From NCBI RefSeq assembly GCF_030848805.1, contig NC_092365.1, positions 13,790,486 to 13,854,485 on the forward strand: a stretch of DNA of 64,000 nt. Reading direction: 5' to 3'. Shown here one piece after another: positions 1 to 13,156 of the stretch (its first letter is position 1; every line of letters begins with the position of its first letter). Under the pieces are notes generated by a model. That model was not told the DNA's origin and did no database searches. It saw nothing but the letters and a program-made list of their open reading frames with translations. This stretch comes from Temnothorax longispinosus (Eukaryota; Arthropoda; Insecta; Hymenoptera; Formicidae). The translations under genes were made by a program, and so were the position numbers.

Positions 1-230
1 CGTTAGATCTCGTGTTACAGATATACCTTGATGCCTTCGCGAGAGGCAGATCTTATCGATTCGCAAGCAGGAGGATTTGATTAACTAATGTGTATCATAT
101 CGCGAACGGGTTCTCCGGCTTGGGGAAACCCGCGCGTGCCCCCGATGTCGTAACACATCACGACGATCGTGGTGGTCCGTAATAGCTCTGGTTTGTTATC
201 GGTTTATATTATTTTTGTATAGAATAAGTC

Positions 231-271
<41 letters not shown>

Positions 272-1323
272 GTCATTCATCCTCACGGCGCGGCGAGTCG
301 GGCGGAAAAGTATATAGTGTCTATAAATTATTTGCACAGACCGACGAGAATAGCGTCGGTCCTTGCGAGAATAGCACCGCGTTAAGAGTTATTACTTAAT
401 TATCGGTTTATCACTCTCGCGGGATAAATCGGGCGGTTTTAACCGCGCAAGGCAGTTAATTTATTCGCGCGCGGGGGCTGGTATAAAAATAGTGCCGGTG
501 TGCGCGAAAATAACGCCGGTAATAGGATTATTACTCGCGCGATAAGATGACAAAAATACCTAGCCCTAATATGGCGGGAGATAAATCTGCATGGATATAA
601 GTCTTGGCAATAACGTTACGAGCTATTTGCATGAGCCAATCGCTCTCGCGGCGGAGATACTCCGATCAATTATCATCACTGATATCTCGGAAAACCGCAA
701 TTATCGGAAGTCGCGCGCGTGGTCTTCCTGAATTATTCACGATTGCGTGGGGCGTGTGCTCGCGTTTTCCATATTAATCACAGGCGACGATTAATAACCC
801 CGGCTGGCGATCGAGGTGACACTTACGCACCCCCGCGCGAGATTTATCGGCCGCGCTAATGCATACGCCGTGTAACAAACAACCGGATCGTTACGTGAAT
901 GCTTTAATTATGTGCAACGTTCGCGCGACGGCACAAGGTCGTGTTCCCTCGCGCGATCGTTCCACCTGCGAAAACTATTCCGCGAGCCGCATACTTAGCC
1001 GCTGATCGAAAGGAAAGCGGCCTTAACTGGCGAACCGGCTCGACATCGCAATATCTCGCCCGAAGTACCGATCTATAATTAAAAATCATTTTGTGTACAT
1101 GTAGGTACATTACGATCTGTTGTAGTTGTATTATAGTTGACAATAATTCCGATATTTTTTTATCCTCGCGTTCGATCCCTTTACGTTACCCTTTGTAAAT
1201 GATTCATGAGATCGTTTCGCTTTCAAATGGTCCCACTTCTTTCAAGCGAAAAAATCGCTTCGCCATTCACGTATAGTTGAAGCGATTGAAATTTTGTGAT
1301 ATATCATAAAATTTTATACGTAC
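1..1323. other. non-coding stretch, last intron of GCH1
   Basis: I see no exon here on either strand. The last visible GCH1 exon ends at 1324 with a GT donor, and the final GCH1 exon (the one carrying the conserved HMCMVMRG-type segment) is not found in these bases, so it should lie beyond the left edge. The stretch holds a TA dinucleotide run at about 236-264 and otherwise mixed GC-rich and AT-rich sequence. Confidence 0.6.
236..264. repeat. (TA)n microsatellite
   Basis: An uninterrupted TA dinucleotide run of about 29 bases is visible directly in the sequence. Confidence 0.95.
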
Positions 1324-4300
1324 ACTCCCTCAACCACGACGGCGACTCCCGCAGGCTGCACAGCCTTCGTGACCGCTATCGCGATTTGTTTCGTGAGTCG
1401 CTCCTGCACCTGGAGTCGTCTGCTGAAGATCTCCACGATTCTGCGAACAGGAAATTCTTTTTTCAAAACGATGTTTAGAAACCACCGATAAATCGGGGTC
1501 GTTAAAATCCGGGCCGAGTGCATGCAAATATTATTTCTTCCCAAATCCATTATCTAGAAGAATGCTTACGAAAGCTAGGGGAAAAAAAAGTTAACGGTTT
1601 TGAAGTACGTTGGACAGCGCATCGGAATGCCATCGGTCCTGTTTCCACATTATCGACCGTTTACTTCGCTTTTAAACGGGCGTTTAACGAGTAAACGGAG
1701 ATCCCGGGCCGCTACGCGCGTGAAAGTGTCTACGGTCTTAGGAGACCAGTCTCGTCATATTCTTTCTTTTCGCCTTGATATGCCACTGATCAAGGCCAGG
1801 ACTAGTGGACGTGCAACTCGACGAAATTGTCCAAGCGTCGACCGCGGATTTCGGTGAATAAAGATGCGGAATTTCCCTCCTTTCTTATTTACACGATCGC
1901 AATTTGTCGCGCTACGTCACGCTTTGAGAAAAGGAAAAATTTTGTATTGTACAAATATGTACATCTGCATTTTATAATTATTTATAAATTGAAAAATATA
2001 TTTTTCATCTATCTTTCACTATATTAAAACATATAATTCTTCGAAAAGTAACGGCACATTTTGACTTGATTTTACTATATAAGGTCTTTTCATCGAAAAG
2101 CTTTAACTTAGGAGACGGTCTTAGGAGACTAGCATCTTAGATGTTTATCGGCTAGAATCATTATCAATAAATAATTTCCACGCATGAAAGAACGACATAC
2201 GTGGTGACAGAATCGCAATTAAGTGGTTCGTCCAAGTGGAAGAGATTCGACCTTCAATTGCGAATAATCTATACTTGATATCGAGTTAATCAGTCGTGAC
2301 TCGAAAACTCGCGGGAGACTCGATAAGATCCTTAATTAATATTTAACGTAATTACCTGGCGAGTTTGCTGAGGCCTAATATTTTTTTGCAGGGTAAATAA
2401 CCAATTGAAACCTTGCCATAGAACGGTACCAAATGGTGCTCGCACATGGAGAACATCTCGATGTCTTTTACCACCACCATCTCATCGTGATCCTCGTCAA
2501 ATATAGCGTCATTAATTACATCTGTAACAGTCAGAGAAACATTTTTAGTCAAACTTGGCTATATAAAGATCTCGTTAACAAATACAGAATCGATCGCCGA
2601 CGAGTCTCGTGAATTAATTGCAATATTTCGCATATAGCACACAATCAGGTATATCGAGGAAATTTTTGACGATATGCGATATCCTTTTAATTTGGCGACA
2701 TACAAAAACAGCTGAGAGCATTGTTTCACGAAAGGAACGTTCTTTTTCGTCCTAGCGGGCGGGTTATCCTGGCTGTGATTTATTCGATATTGACCTACTT
2801 ACTGCACCACGGATCCTAGTGGTAGTGTGTACGTACGAGCGGACGGTCGGTACGTGCCTGCAGCTAGATAATGGTGGTGCTCTCCGCGTTTCCACGGCAA
2901 CCTTAACAAGAAACACCCTCGCGATGACCGACAACGATGAATGAAACGGATTCACCTAACCGGCCGCGATTGAGCTTGAATTTTCCAAATGGATCGCGCA
3001 GACTCTAAAACTGGCTCTAATCACCATTTCTAACTTGTCGAATTTGAGACGTGATCGTGGAATAGCTTTCAGCCTCCAGCACAAACGCGTTAACTTCCAG
3101 CAGAGATGCGTCCGTCATATTCTTCGCGAAGCGTACAATTGAATCTCGTATGATATTTATTTCTCGGTAAAATGCACAGCCATAGGATGAGTTAGCGGCT
3201 TTGTGGAAGTGAAGCAATTTCCTTTCCTCTTGTATCTCCGCGCTAGGGGATATAGACCTTCGATTCTACGATCCGATGGTTAAACGTGATCGGCTTAGCC
3301 GATTCGATTAACTTTTACAGGTTGCCACGCGTATGGCATTTTAAAAATTCCATTGCGTTAGAAATCTCACGGAATTTATCGACCAGAAACATATGTGTAT
3401 GTATTTATACAATATATATTTCTTTTATATGTCATATATATGTCTGTATATATGAATACAAAATTATAACTTGTTGAAGGAAATTCGGGCGAGCATGCAA
3501 TGGGGCGAGATAAAAGCCACAAGTGGAATTGTCCGCGCTAGGGGGTGATTCGGTGAGGGTGGTCGAGCTTTCGTACGAAAGTGCCTCTTGTTTCAGATTC
3601 ACCGTACCGTCGTTAATCGTGAGAGTTTATCTCGAGGGTCTCTCCGCTGTTCAAGCTAAGCCGAAGTGAATTAAAGTCCCCCATCCATCACCTACAGATG
3701 CTCTTAGTTTCAGATAGGTTCGTTAGAACGATACTTGATTATCGTGCGAGCGATTCGGGAAGACAGCTCGACACAAACCCAAAATTTAAAAAAAAAGAGA
3801 AATAATTCTTGGATCATCGGAATAAATAAAACTCGAAAAAAATGCATGAGAAAATCGATACGAAATTGATTGCTTTAATTCATTAAAGATTTAATGCGAA
3901 TTAAATCTCTATATCGTTAATCGTTATCAAAAAGCAAGCACGTTACTCGCTGTTAATTAATATCGCTAAAATCGAAATAAATGCATATCTAAAAATATCT
4001 CGAGAGTCGTCACAACGATTTGTACAATTTAGCATATCATGTTGGATTTCCTTAGCTAGAACGAAATTGTTAAACGAGGAAAAGAACTCGTTCTCTGTAT
4101 CAACTGGTGGTGAACTTTTCTACGAATCTCCGCAAACCTCGTAATTGTCCGAGCACCGTGACATTTATATTGAATGTACGTGACGCGGAGGAAGAAAAGA
4201 AAAAAGAAAGAGATGAAGGGGATTTTCCTCTCAAGCTGTGCCTCGTGCGCCCCTGAGAACCCCATTTATACCAAGAGCTTTACGCTCTCTTTTCTGTGAG

Positions 4301-7300
4301 TCGCACTTAAGTCCCACCCTCTCACCCCCTCGACATCCCATTCTTTTTCTCTCCACCGTTTCCTCATTCTGCTCGCGATAGAGAGCGAGTTGAAAATAAA
4401 AAAAAAGGGACGAAAAGTGTGGTACTTTCACGGAGTACAGGCGCGCCTCTGTAATTTCGCGCTATTATTAGTCGCAATAAAAGAAATCTGGTTGCCGCGC
4501 GCGCGACGATTTCCCAGTTAATTACTTTATTACCCCCGCAAATTGTACCCTTGACTTTGCTGTAATTCCTTCATGTCCATCACATATATATCCATCACGG
4601 AAAGCTAAATGCGTTCTGGATTTTTTCAATTTTCAACTCGAAGATTTCAATCGATTTTCACTTTTTCAAAGTGAAGAACTACCACTCTCTCTTTTTCTCA
4701 AACTCGTTGCGAGCTTTGACGAGATCGCATGTATGTACATCATACATAATATCTACAATATAGATATGTTTTTCAAATATCTATATTAAAGTTTTTTTTA
4801 TTAATCTCGGAGAGTAATGTTATATAAATGATATTTCTTTAAGCTCTATTACATATTTCGTAAGTTTGAATATAAGCTACATATTTCTTGCTTTATAAAA
4901 TAATAGATTCATAATACCGTCTGATATTTTAGTGTTATTTATTGTGAGCGTATAATGTTAGTGTGATTGATGATGACGGGAGTATATCGCAAGGCATTCC
5001 AAGCAACTTCAAAGAAATTTTCTCTGGCGTATACGTTGTAACACAATGACAGCATACATATATTACATCTCAACGTGTACGTTTAGATATGTATACATTA
5101 CATCCCTAGTATTCTTCAGATAACATGTGTCCACCGAAAGTGTAACATAAATATATTGCCAAATGTAAGTCTTGTTAACGAATTCTTGCTATTAATTCGA
5201 ATTCATTTTCCTCTTATCTTTGCAAGAAGCTTATGTATCTGTCTCGGAAGTCTTGAATTGTGTCCAATCTGATAACATGTGTCTTTCGACTAGCGTGTCA
5301 AAGTCAAGAGCATTGTTTGCAGGAAACGGAGGCTCTATCGATAATCTTGCCGATCGTAAAACGAAATGTCATAATGATTCGCGATCGCGACGGCAGGAAG
5401 TCAGATTTTGCAGAAAAGCGGCCGCCGGGCGATCGGCAGCCGTTGTCATTAAGCAATAAACGATGGATCGCAATCGCGTGTAATTGCCGCTTGTAAAATT
5501 CATACTACACGGATCTTCGAGCGCAGCCTTGCGTTAGCCGACCGTCAAATCAAGGCTGCACTATTTTCTCTTTTTTTTCCTGCACATATACATCCGCAGA
5601 CGTATTAGTTTTGCAATATTTCCAGTGCCAATTTGAAAAAAGAGCAGTTTCAATAATTCTGTAATAAACATACTGACAATTCCGACTTTTACTTCTTTTT
5701 TTTTAGCTATTGTGCAAAAGTAACTGACTGCGATTAACCTTGAGAATTTTTGATAAAGATACACTATATAGCTATTTTCGTTGATATATATATCTTATAA
5801 ATAATGACGTTCAAAATATTTCTCAATAATAAGATCGAAATCATCACCGATGTACTATATTATTTTAAAATTCGCGATGTTAATCCATTATTTTTGCCCC
5901 CCGGCAAACATTTTCAGATTAGATTAGATATTTATATTTTTTTCATTTTGATTAGATTAAATTAAAACATTTTTATTATGTAGAAAATAATCTCTCTCGA
6001 AAAATTTAAATTATTCGAACTTTAACTTTGAAACCTAAATCATTCTTGCTTCCATTCCGTATCTTTTTTGTAAAAAGTTGAAGGATAAACGATGCAGTAT
6101 TATTTGTACGTATTTGCATTTGTGCATATTGCTTTCTATTATCAGAGGCACTTTGCAAATGCATTCTTATCAAACATATTACATAAAGGCATTTATCTGT
6201 AATGGATAGATGTATAATATGGATACGTAATAGACAAAATGACGTTGCAAAAAACAAATTTACACTATTTTTCACTAAAACTTTCCTCAATTTATGAATT
6301 TTTAAATATCGCAAATCAATCATCAAAGAAAGAGAAAAAGAGAGAACTTTCAAAAAATGTTTTAATTATAATATATAAATTCTTATTCAATGTAATAAAA
6401 AGTAATAAAACTTGCCTTCGAGACTCTGATCGTATCCTTTCGTAAAAAAGAGCATGGCCTTCGCGGCGCGTTCCGGGGTTTTTAGGAGTCCCTGTCGTTC
6501 CGGATCTTCGCCCAGCGAACTCAGGAGCAGCTTGTAACTTCGGGACATTTCCGGTAGCATCGCCTCTCGCGTGGGCGGTCGGTGGTCCAGCTCTAAATCG
6601 TGATGGAACATACATTTCTCGTGGCCTGAAACGCAAAGAAAATGCAACGCCGATTAGCCTGGAGAACAAAACGATCGCGTGGATGCCGATCGCATTTTCC
6701 CGCCCACGATCGTCGAGGATTTTCGCTGGACGATATAACGCTGGAACGAACAACGTGTCAACATCTTTGCTATCGCGTGTCATGACCCGTGAATCGCGTC
6801 GCGCGCATATTCACGTATAATCACGGTATAAGCTGCGTGCGGTCACACCGCAATTGAATGTCTCGCGCTCATTATGCACGAGATAAGATTTCTTCCCAGC
6901 GACATGCCAGCGGATTCGATCAGATATTTCGTTTATCGTCTCCGCGTTAAATCTTCTGTTCTGTCGACAGAGAACCTGACGTAATCTGACAGCAGACCGG
7001 CAGCAGAACATAATCTGTTATTTCATCATTTAAACGGGATACTTTATTTATGTAAATAATTACGAAATGGCAGATCTCTTCTCGTTTTCGTTGATGTATC
7101 GGCGCATTTCGTTGGCAGATTCCATAATATTTCCACTGGCGACATTTGCAGCTTCGTAAAAATCTGCTTTCAATTTGGCTGTATTTGAGTTCGCTGAGAA
7201 GGCTGAACAGTCTGATTTATCTCACGCGTGTGGACGAGTCAAGTTGACGACAGCATATCTTCGGCGAGTTCTCTGTTTTCCGCGACAGCTGTGCGAAACT

Positions 7301-10063
7301 TTTCACGAGTCTGAGATTTTCACTGTCGGAGCAAATCTCGCAGAGGTTCTCAGAGCAGATGCGGTACGAGTAGCTCGCGTCGGTTGGCTCTGCATTTGCG
7401 TAACTGTTGACATTTTATTAGTCACCGGGGATTCAATGACCGATTCGATCGATTTTCACAATAGCCTGTGAAGTTGATCGATTCGTAGACTCGCGCGTGA
7501 CACGCCGCCGCGTACTTAGAAATTATGACGAGCTGATTAACGACTTAACTATGAGGGCGAGTGATAAGAATTTCGCGTATGCATCCGACGACTGTTCTCT
7601 TTGGACGAACCGCTTAAGAAAATTGTTCCGTCGTTCGTGAGAGAACAAAGTGGCGTACGCGATTAAAATAGTATGCTTTTCCATTTCGTGTGCGTAAACG
7701 GTGCGTAGAAAGTGCTCGGCAAAACAGATTCAAGGTTTCGCGTGCAATATTATTCATGGACTCGCGAGCGATCGGCTTCTCTAAGACGACGACGACGACG
7801 AGAGAAGCGCGTATTCATGTTGGAAACTCAGTTAGCCCGTCTCTTCGTAATGAACCGTGTCGCGTAATTGAATCTAGTGCCGACGACAAAGCGGTCATTA
7901 GAGGCGACGTGGAAAATTCGTTCGATACGACATCGAAAGAATACCAATTCCATTATCAAATCCCGCTAATTTCCAGCGTGGAAAATAATTCAATATTTGC
8001 AGAAACTAATAGCAGAGAAATGTCAAATCTGTTCGTTTCCACACTTGATATGCAGTAGCAGCGACGATTCCGCTGCGACAATAATAATAAATTTCTTTAT
8101 GCGTTTTAACGTAATGAAATATTCATAATATCCGTTATTTCGAAAGTTCAGTTCATAAGCGAGAGATAGTGCTTTTAATTCGGTTTTAACATAAATTTTT
8201 TTTATTAAGCGATCTGATAGATCACGGCATACTTTCTTTGTAAACTTTTTGAATTTTTGCAATATCTTCAAAATTGAAGAAAATATAGTACACGAAAGTG
8301 TGCTGTGACGTCATACTTTATAGACGTCATACTTATACGTCATATTATAAGAAATGACGTCATACCTTTTGAAGTTGCCGTCATCAAAGAAACTTTAGCA
8401 AGCTATAACTTTCTCAAATTTAGGTTTTTTTTTTAATTCAAAAAGTACTAAAAATCGGCTTAGATTCTCTACAATAATTATGGAAACCGCTTAATAAAAA
8501 AAAAAAATGTTAAAACCGAATTGTCGTGAAGATAGAAACGTATCCTCTCTTTTACGTTTAAAAATATCTCCGCGATAAATTGAGCCGACTAATTACGACG
8601 ATATCATTAATTGTCTCTCCGTTTAATCAGGCTTTCGAAAAAAAGTTATAACGCAATATCGAATTGTTCACGAGGCTCTCGAAACAATGACCGATATTTT
8701 TATTGTCGCAGTGGAGTTTTTAGCGATTCATTGATTACATCTTTCTTGTGGAATTTTTTTGATATCGCTCTACAATATCAAATTACGTTCAAGGAATGAT
8801 TTCTCACGAGGCTTTCGAAATCACGACCGACCTTTTTATTGTCGCAGTGAAGTTTTAGCGATTTATTGATTACATCTTTCGTCTGAAATTTTTTTTATAT
8901 CGCCCTGCCACGTATCACATTTTTGTAAGTTACAGTTACACGTTGCACATCACCATAACTGTACCCCGGCGATGTGCCCATACTTGTTTATCATTTCACG
9001 ATCATCGCGATGTAATTAATACGAGAATAGTCCTTCCGACGACCGTTCATCAAAATTTATTACGTGCTGATACCGAAAAAGATTCACAGATAATAATATT
9101 CCGTAATTGATATTGTTACATATACAATAATTTATCAATTCTTAAATGGATGAATTTTGTATCCATGAAGTAAAAATATATAGCGGCTAACACGAAAACG
9201 TCTAAAAAAATATAAATGACTTTTACTTTTTCAAAGACTCAACTTTTAATTTTGTAATTAACCCGAGAATATTTAAACTGTTTCTTTTTGAGAATGACGT
9301 CGTATCTCTAATGAGAATCTCATAAGGTTACTATATTTCTGCACATTAATGCGTTTTAAAATATTATCATAAAATATTAATGCGTTATAAAATATATCTC
9401 AAAAAATAATTATATGTATAACATGGCCAATATAATTCTTGAAAATTTGAGTGGAATCTTAAATGTCAGGATTTTATATTTTAGTTATTTATAAGTGCGT
9501 AAATATCAATGAAATTTCGTAAAGCCCATTTAAGTCTGACGCGTTAAAACGAGATATGAGCGAGAATTACGTTATATTGTGTTTACGTCTATCGATCGGC
9601 TCGAAAAACAAGAAGCAACACTCGACGCGATGCAGTAATTGCGATACACACTCTATTGTAATAATTAAAATAACTCGCCTGTCAATTTTGCACACAAGTA
9701 CCTTCCGTAATTCTTTTAACAAAGATGCGTTATGATCAACAAAATTCAGCAGATTTGCATTCAATGGATCATTTACATCAAGATGAAACGCAACTATCTG
9801 TAATGTTTCAAAAATAATTAATGCGATAGAATAGAATTTTTCATGACTACGTGATTGTTTTTAATAATTATCAGGTATTTCGTACCTTTTGTCGTGGATG
9901 TACGCGGTGTTCTTGGTGTACCGGGGACATCCAGATCGGTTTCTTCGATATTGTCGCTCCACGAAACCGCCCTCAATGGTAAGGGCTTCTTGATCATTAT
10001 CGAATTATCGTCCTCGCCATCATACATCTTCAGCTTCGCGCATTGGCTCGATACTCCGTTCAT
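1324..10063 (-). CDS. GCH1: GTP cyclohydrolase I, 3'-truncated by the window edge
   Basis: Converts GTP to 7,8-dihydroneopterin triphosphate, the first step of tetrahydrobiopterin (and insect pterin) synthesis in the cytosol. Four coding exons are visible in transcript order: 10063-9886, 6625-6416, 2521-2356 and 1440-1324. Joined, they give 223 codons plus two bases with all phases matching. The core motifs are clear: DPERQGLLKTPERAAKAM, the zinc-site segment FSMCEHHLVPF, and SRRLQVQERLTKQIA. The second conserved zinc cysteine would be in the missing last exon. The start is the first ATG in the transcript: neither the upstream exon (10761 to about 11035) nor the 5' part of this exon (10173-10064) contains an ATG. 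The first 60 or so residues are a variable, Ser/Thr/Pro-rich regulatory-type leader. The intron after 6416 has a GC donor (AG|GCAAGT) instead of GT. Identification is very secure; the 3' end is absent, not broken. Confidence 0.95.
2522..6415 (-). other. GCH1 intron with GC donor
   Basis: This 3.9-kb AT-rich intron runs from the GC donor at 6415 to the acceptor ttacag ending at 2522. I see no nested gene, RNA gene or clear transposon in it. Open frames in it are short and lack coding character. Confidence 0.7.
8177..8522. repeat. foldback element with CRE-like core
   Basis: Two inverted arms of about 35 bases (8177-8211 and 8488-8522; both contain the TTCGGTTTTAACAT type sequence) flank a core in which TGACGTCA or ACGTCA recurs four times between 8306 and 8362. 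The arms show this is a non-autonomous foldback or MITE-like insertion; no coding capacity is seen. Superfamily unknown. Confidence 0.6.
8669..8915. repeat. direct duplication, unit about 136 bp
   Basis: The block starting CACGAGGCTCTCGAAA at 8669 recurs from 8805 with small changes (CACGAGGCTTTCGAAA), followed in both by GACCGA, TTTTTATTGTCGCAGTG and a shared TTGATTACATCTTTC. This is a tandem duplication inside the GCH1 intron. Confidence 0.8.
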
Positions 10064-10760
10064 GATTGATAATCTTTCGCGTGTCGATCGTTCGATTCTT
10101 GGCACTTGGTTCCGATTCGGAAGGTGAGGAGGTTTCCGGGATACGTCGAGCGGTTTGGGATAGTTATACCCGTCTAAAAAGATTTGAAATGTATTGTGAG
10201 AAACGTGTTGATAAAATTAATTGAAGCGATCAGATGCAATGTATTTTTGTATAAACACTTTTGCGTTACTGAACGATGTTAAAGACAGATGTTTCAATAT
10301 TAAGCAACAATATTATCTTACGCGTTGACCTATTAATTATACAAGGATCAGTTCCATATTTAAATTACAACGATAATGGGTCCATTAATTTATCAATTAA
10401 GAACCGGTTGTTCCAACGTGTTGGTAAACTATATAACTAATAGACAAGCAGAAAATTTCTAGATTTAAAAAAGTCTTATGGTCGTTACCATATGTATTTT
10501 AATTTGATTCTTTATTCATCCAAAAGAGTCTCTCTTCACTAGACATCACTTGCAGTAACCGCTTGACATTTAACATTTATCGTATCAAGAACTTATAACT
10601 TCGCGTCACGCACATGAAAAACAATTTATCGGTACCGCTCGCGAACTGGGACACTTCCCGAAACAACTGAGTCAATTTTTTTTAAATACACAGCATTTCA
10701 ATGAACAAATTTAAAACGTTCGCGTAAAACAGAATCAAAAAGACTCCTGATCGAACTTAC

Positions 10761-11035
10761 TTCAAACACGACTCGTCGTCCTGCGGCGGAAGGAACTGTT
10801 CTCGTCCTGGCGACGAGTGAGGAGGATCTCGGAAGCTGCGCGCCGGCAAGGGCCGCGCGTGACGCACGCGAGGACGGCACGTGCAGAGCAGAGCAGGTGG
10901 AGAGACGGTTGCGAGGAGAGAAGCACCTGTACCGCGTGCGACGAGCGACGGACACGCGGAGGAGCCGCGATTCTCAGGACGGGCGGAGCGCGACTGATCC
11001 GAGCGTGGACCGAGCGACGGTGGTAGCGGCGAGAA
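10761..11035 (-). other. GCH1 5' untranslated exon (probable)
   Basis: A strong donor (GAA|GTAAGT) ends at 10761, and a matching acceptor (tttttag) opens the coding exon at 10173. The block is GC-rich and lacks any ATG on the minus strand, as expected for a leader exon. The 5' limit is estimated from the TATA box at 11061-11066. Confidence 0.5.
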
Positions 11036-11056
11036 CGAACGTCACCCGCGAGTCCT

Positions 11057-11071
11057 TCCGTATATATGCGC
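11057..11071 (-). promoter_or_regulatory. candidate GCH1 core promoter (TATA box)
   Basis: On the minus strand the sequence CGCATATATACGG lies about 25-35 bases upstream of the inferred start of the leader exon. A TGACGT half-site lies just downstream at about 11038-11045. The whole 10.7-11.1 kb block is GC-rich against AT-rich surroundings. The exact start site is not shown. Confidence 0.4.
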
Positions 11072-11301
11072 GCGGTCCCCGTGTCTCTCTCTCTTCTCTC
11101 TGTCTCTCTATTCTCTCCCTCCGACCGCTATTCCTACTCTGTATCACAAAGAGCCGCGATACTATTTCGCGTTGGAGATTATGAGAGAGAGGAAGAGAGA
11201 GAGATGATTTTCGTCTCCTCTGCGATTTGAAAATGCGTGCCAAGATGCGGTGTATCTAGACATTGCATTAGAATATCTGGATATCAAGTCATTAGAATAT
11301 T

Positions 11302-11410
11302 CCCAGGTACCAGGATGACGTCTAAAGACATCTTAATGACGTTTTATTGACGTTAGAGACGTCATTAAAACGTTATTAATACGTCATTTGACGTCACTCT
11401 GCTACCTGGG
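11302..11410. mobile_element. 109-bp MITE with TGACGT-rich body
   Basis: Terminal inverted repeats CCCAGGTA...TACCTGGG enclose a body with eight or so (T)GACGT motifs in both orientations. It sits upstream of the GCH1 promoter. A second, left-half copy of the same family lies at 12985. No target-site duplication could be fixed with confidence. Confidence 0.75.
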
Positions 11411-12984
11411 TTATCCCGCATCGACAGGATTAAGTAAGATTTTCGCGGTTCATGTTACCGTGTCTCTTATCATTTCGTCTCTTTTCCTCCCTCGTGCACT
11501 GCATTTATGATCGACAATGAGGAAATGATTTTGCGCCAGGACGCAGGACTGCCTAGTCCTCGAGACTCGAGTGCAACTGGGGAATTAATAGAATCATGCC
11601 CTTTGTACCCTTGGATTTCCGCTATCTTTTCTCTTTGTGTGTTTTGCATCGATCTATCCACGTTTCTTTCATCCATTCTATCAGAAACTTCGCGTAGATA
11701 TTATTATAAAATATTATTGTAAAATTAGAGTCTTAAAAAAACCTAAAACATAAAGGATCTAATAAAATTTCATAATTAAGAAATTAGTTTAACGAAATAA
11801 TATTTAATTGATTAGATAATTAATTGATAATTTTTATTGGTTCATCAAGGAATTTTAGTCGATCAATTGAATAAAAAAACGGAAAAGGAAAAAAGAACTT
11901 TTTGTTAGTGTCTATAAATTCTTACGTAGAGGAACTCACTGATAATTAGGCTATCTCGTTCCGTCGGCAAGGAAACCCCATCAGCTTATTCCTTTACATT
12001 AGCTTAAGGTATAATTAGAAAAACCCTTAGGGAATTGAATCCGGGATTTCCAACCTGGTTGATTCTCACAAGGAGAATTTCCTTTCATTGTCACCGCAGA
12101 ACAATATTGATTCTCCGGACAATTAAAATTTTGTTAAAAAACTCTGCGTCTGTATATGCATGAAACGCATACGCATTACAATTATCTATTACAATTCATC
12201 CTTATAAAAGCACGTTTAAAAAGATAAAATTCTATTCTAGCCCAAGATTAGATTCCCGCAATTAAGATTCCATTAATAATTGATAATTTATACGATATCC
12301 GAGATGTATACGAAATGGAGGTAAGAAACGAAGAATGTGCAACGGGCGTAGCATAATGATCGACTTCGCGTTTTTCTTTTTCATACGTAAGATAATGTAG
12401 CAATGTAAATGTGTAAAATATAAAATAAATGCAAAATTAAATATACGATTTGCACGCCTTAATTAATTCATTTTTGCCGTGTATCAATCGCGGTGATTAG
12501 ATAGGTCTAATCTACTCATCAAAAGTTACACTCGAGATAACAAGGAGAGATTTGCGTGATTTTCGCTTCGCGGGAGACCTTTGGCTAAGTAGCATTTACA
12601 ATAATATTTATCAAGTCAAGATGTAATGGAATGATTAGATAACGGAACGAATCACCGTTTTATCCAAGTGATGTACGCACGCACATCATCGGAGTGTCCT
12701 GTGGACTTGGACCAAAAAGGGAAATAAGAGAAGCAGGAATATAGGGTAAATGGGTTTTGCAAGAGAGTCGGAAAGTATCTACGTCATGATGAATCCCGAC
12801 GTCAAGCAACCGGTTCTTATATATATGCGCGTTGTCTTTTCCTCAAGAGAAAGAGGCACGTTTAGAGGCACCTCACTCATTTCCTCGATATTTTATTTTC
12901 AACTCTTGTGAAAAAAAACGTAAAGGACCTGTCGATTCGACCTGTGTGATACTCGGCATCTTCCAAGTTTCTCATCCACGGATT

Positions 12985-13040
12985 CCCAGGTAGCAGAGTG
13001 ACGTCAAATGACGTATTAATAACGTCTTAATGACGTCTCT
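12985..13040. mobile_element. left half of the CCCAGGTA MITE family
   Basis: Begins CCCAGGTAGCAGAGTGACGT and continues with repeated GACGT motifs like the element at 11302, but stops about halfway without the right terminal repeat. Read as a truncated copy. Confidence 0.65.
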
Positions 13041-13047
13041 AATAATA

Positions 13048-13156
13048 TTAAGCCCACTTTAGGCAATATATAATCCGCGTCAGAAATCAAGATACAATTA
13101 CATATATTTTTGATTTTGCGCGAATTATAGATAAGTCTAAAATGGGTCTCTTAAAC
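13048..13156. mobile_element. possible small inverted-repeat element
   Basis: The left end AAGCCCACTTTAGGC is roughly mirrored by AGTCTAAAATGGGTCTCTT at the right end. A very similar end occurs near 55532-55556 on the other strand (TTGTCTAAAGTGGGCTTAA), which suggests a dispersed family. The repeats are imperfect. Confidence 0.4.

Larger units (their letters stand above)
6626..9885 (-). other. GCH1 intron with internal repeats
   Basis: A 3.3-kb intron between the leader exon and the first catalytic exon. It contains a foldback element (8177-8522) and a direct duplication (8669 to about 8915), listed separately. No further exon was recognised, although insect Punch genes are known to use alternative first exons, and one could lie here unseen. 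Confidence 0.65.

Noticed and set aside
6316..6783. 155-residue minus-strand frame
   Set aside because: It overlaps the GCH1 exon in a different frame; the GCH1 frame is the conserved one.
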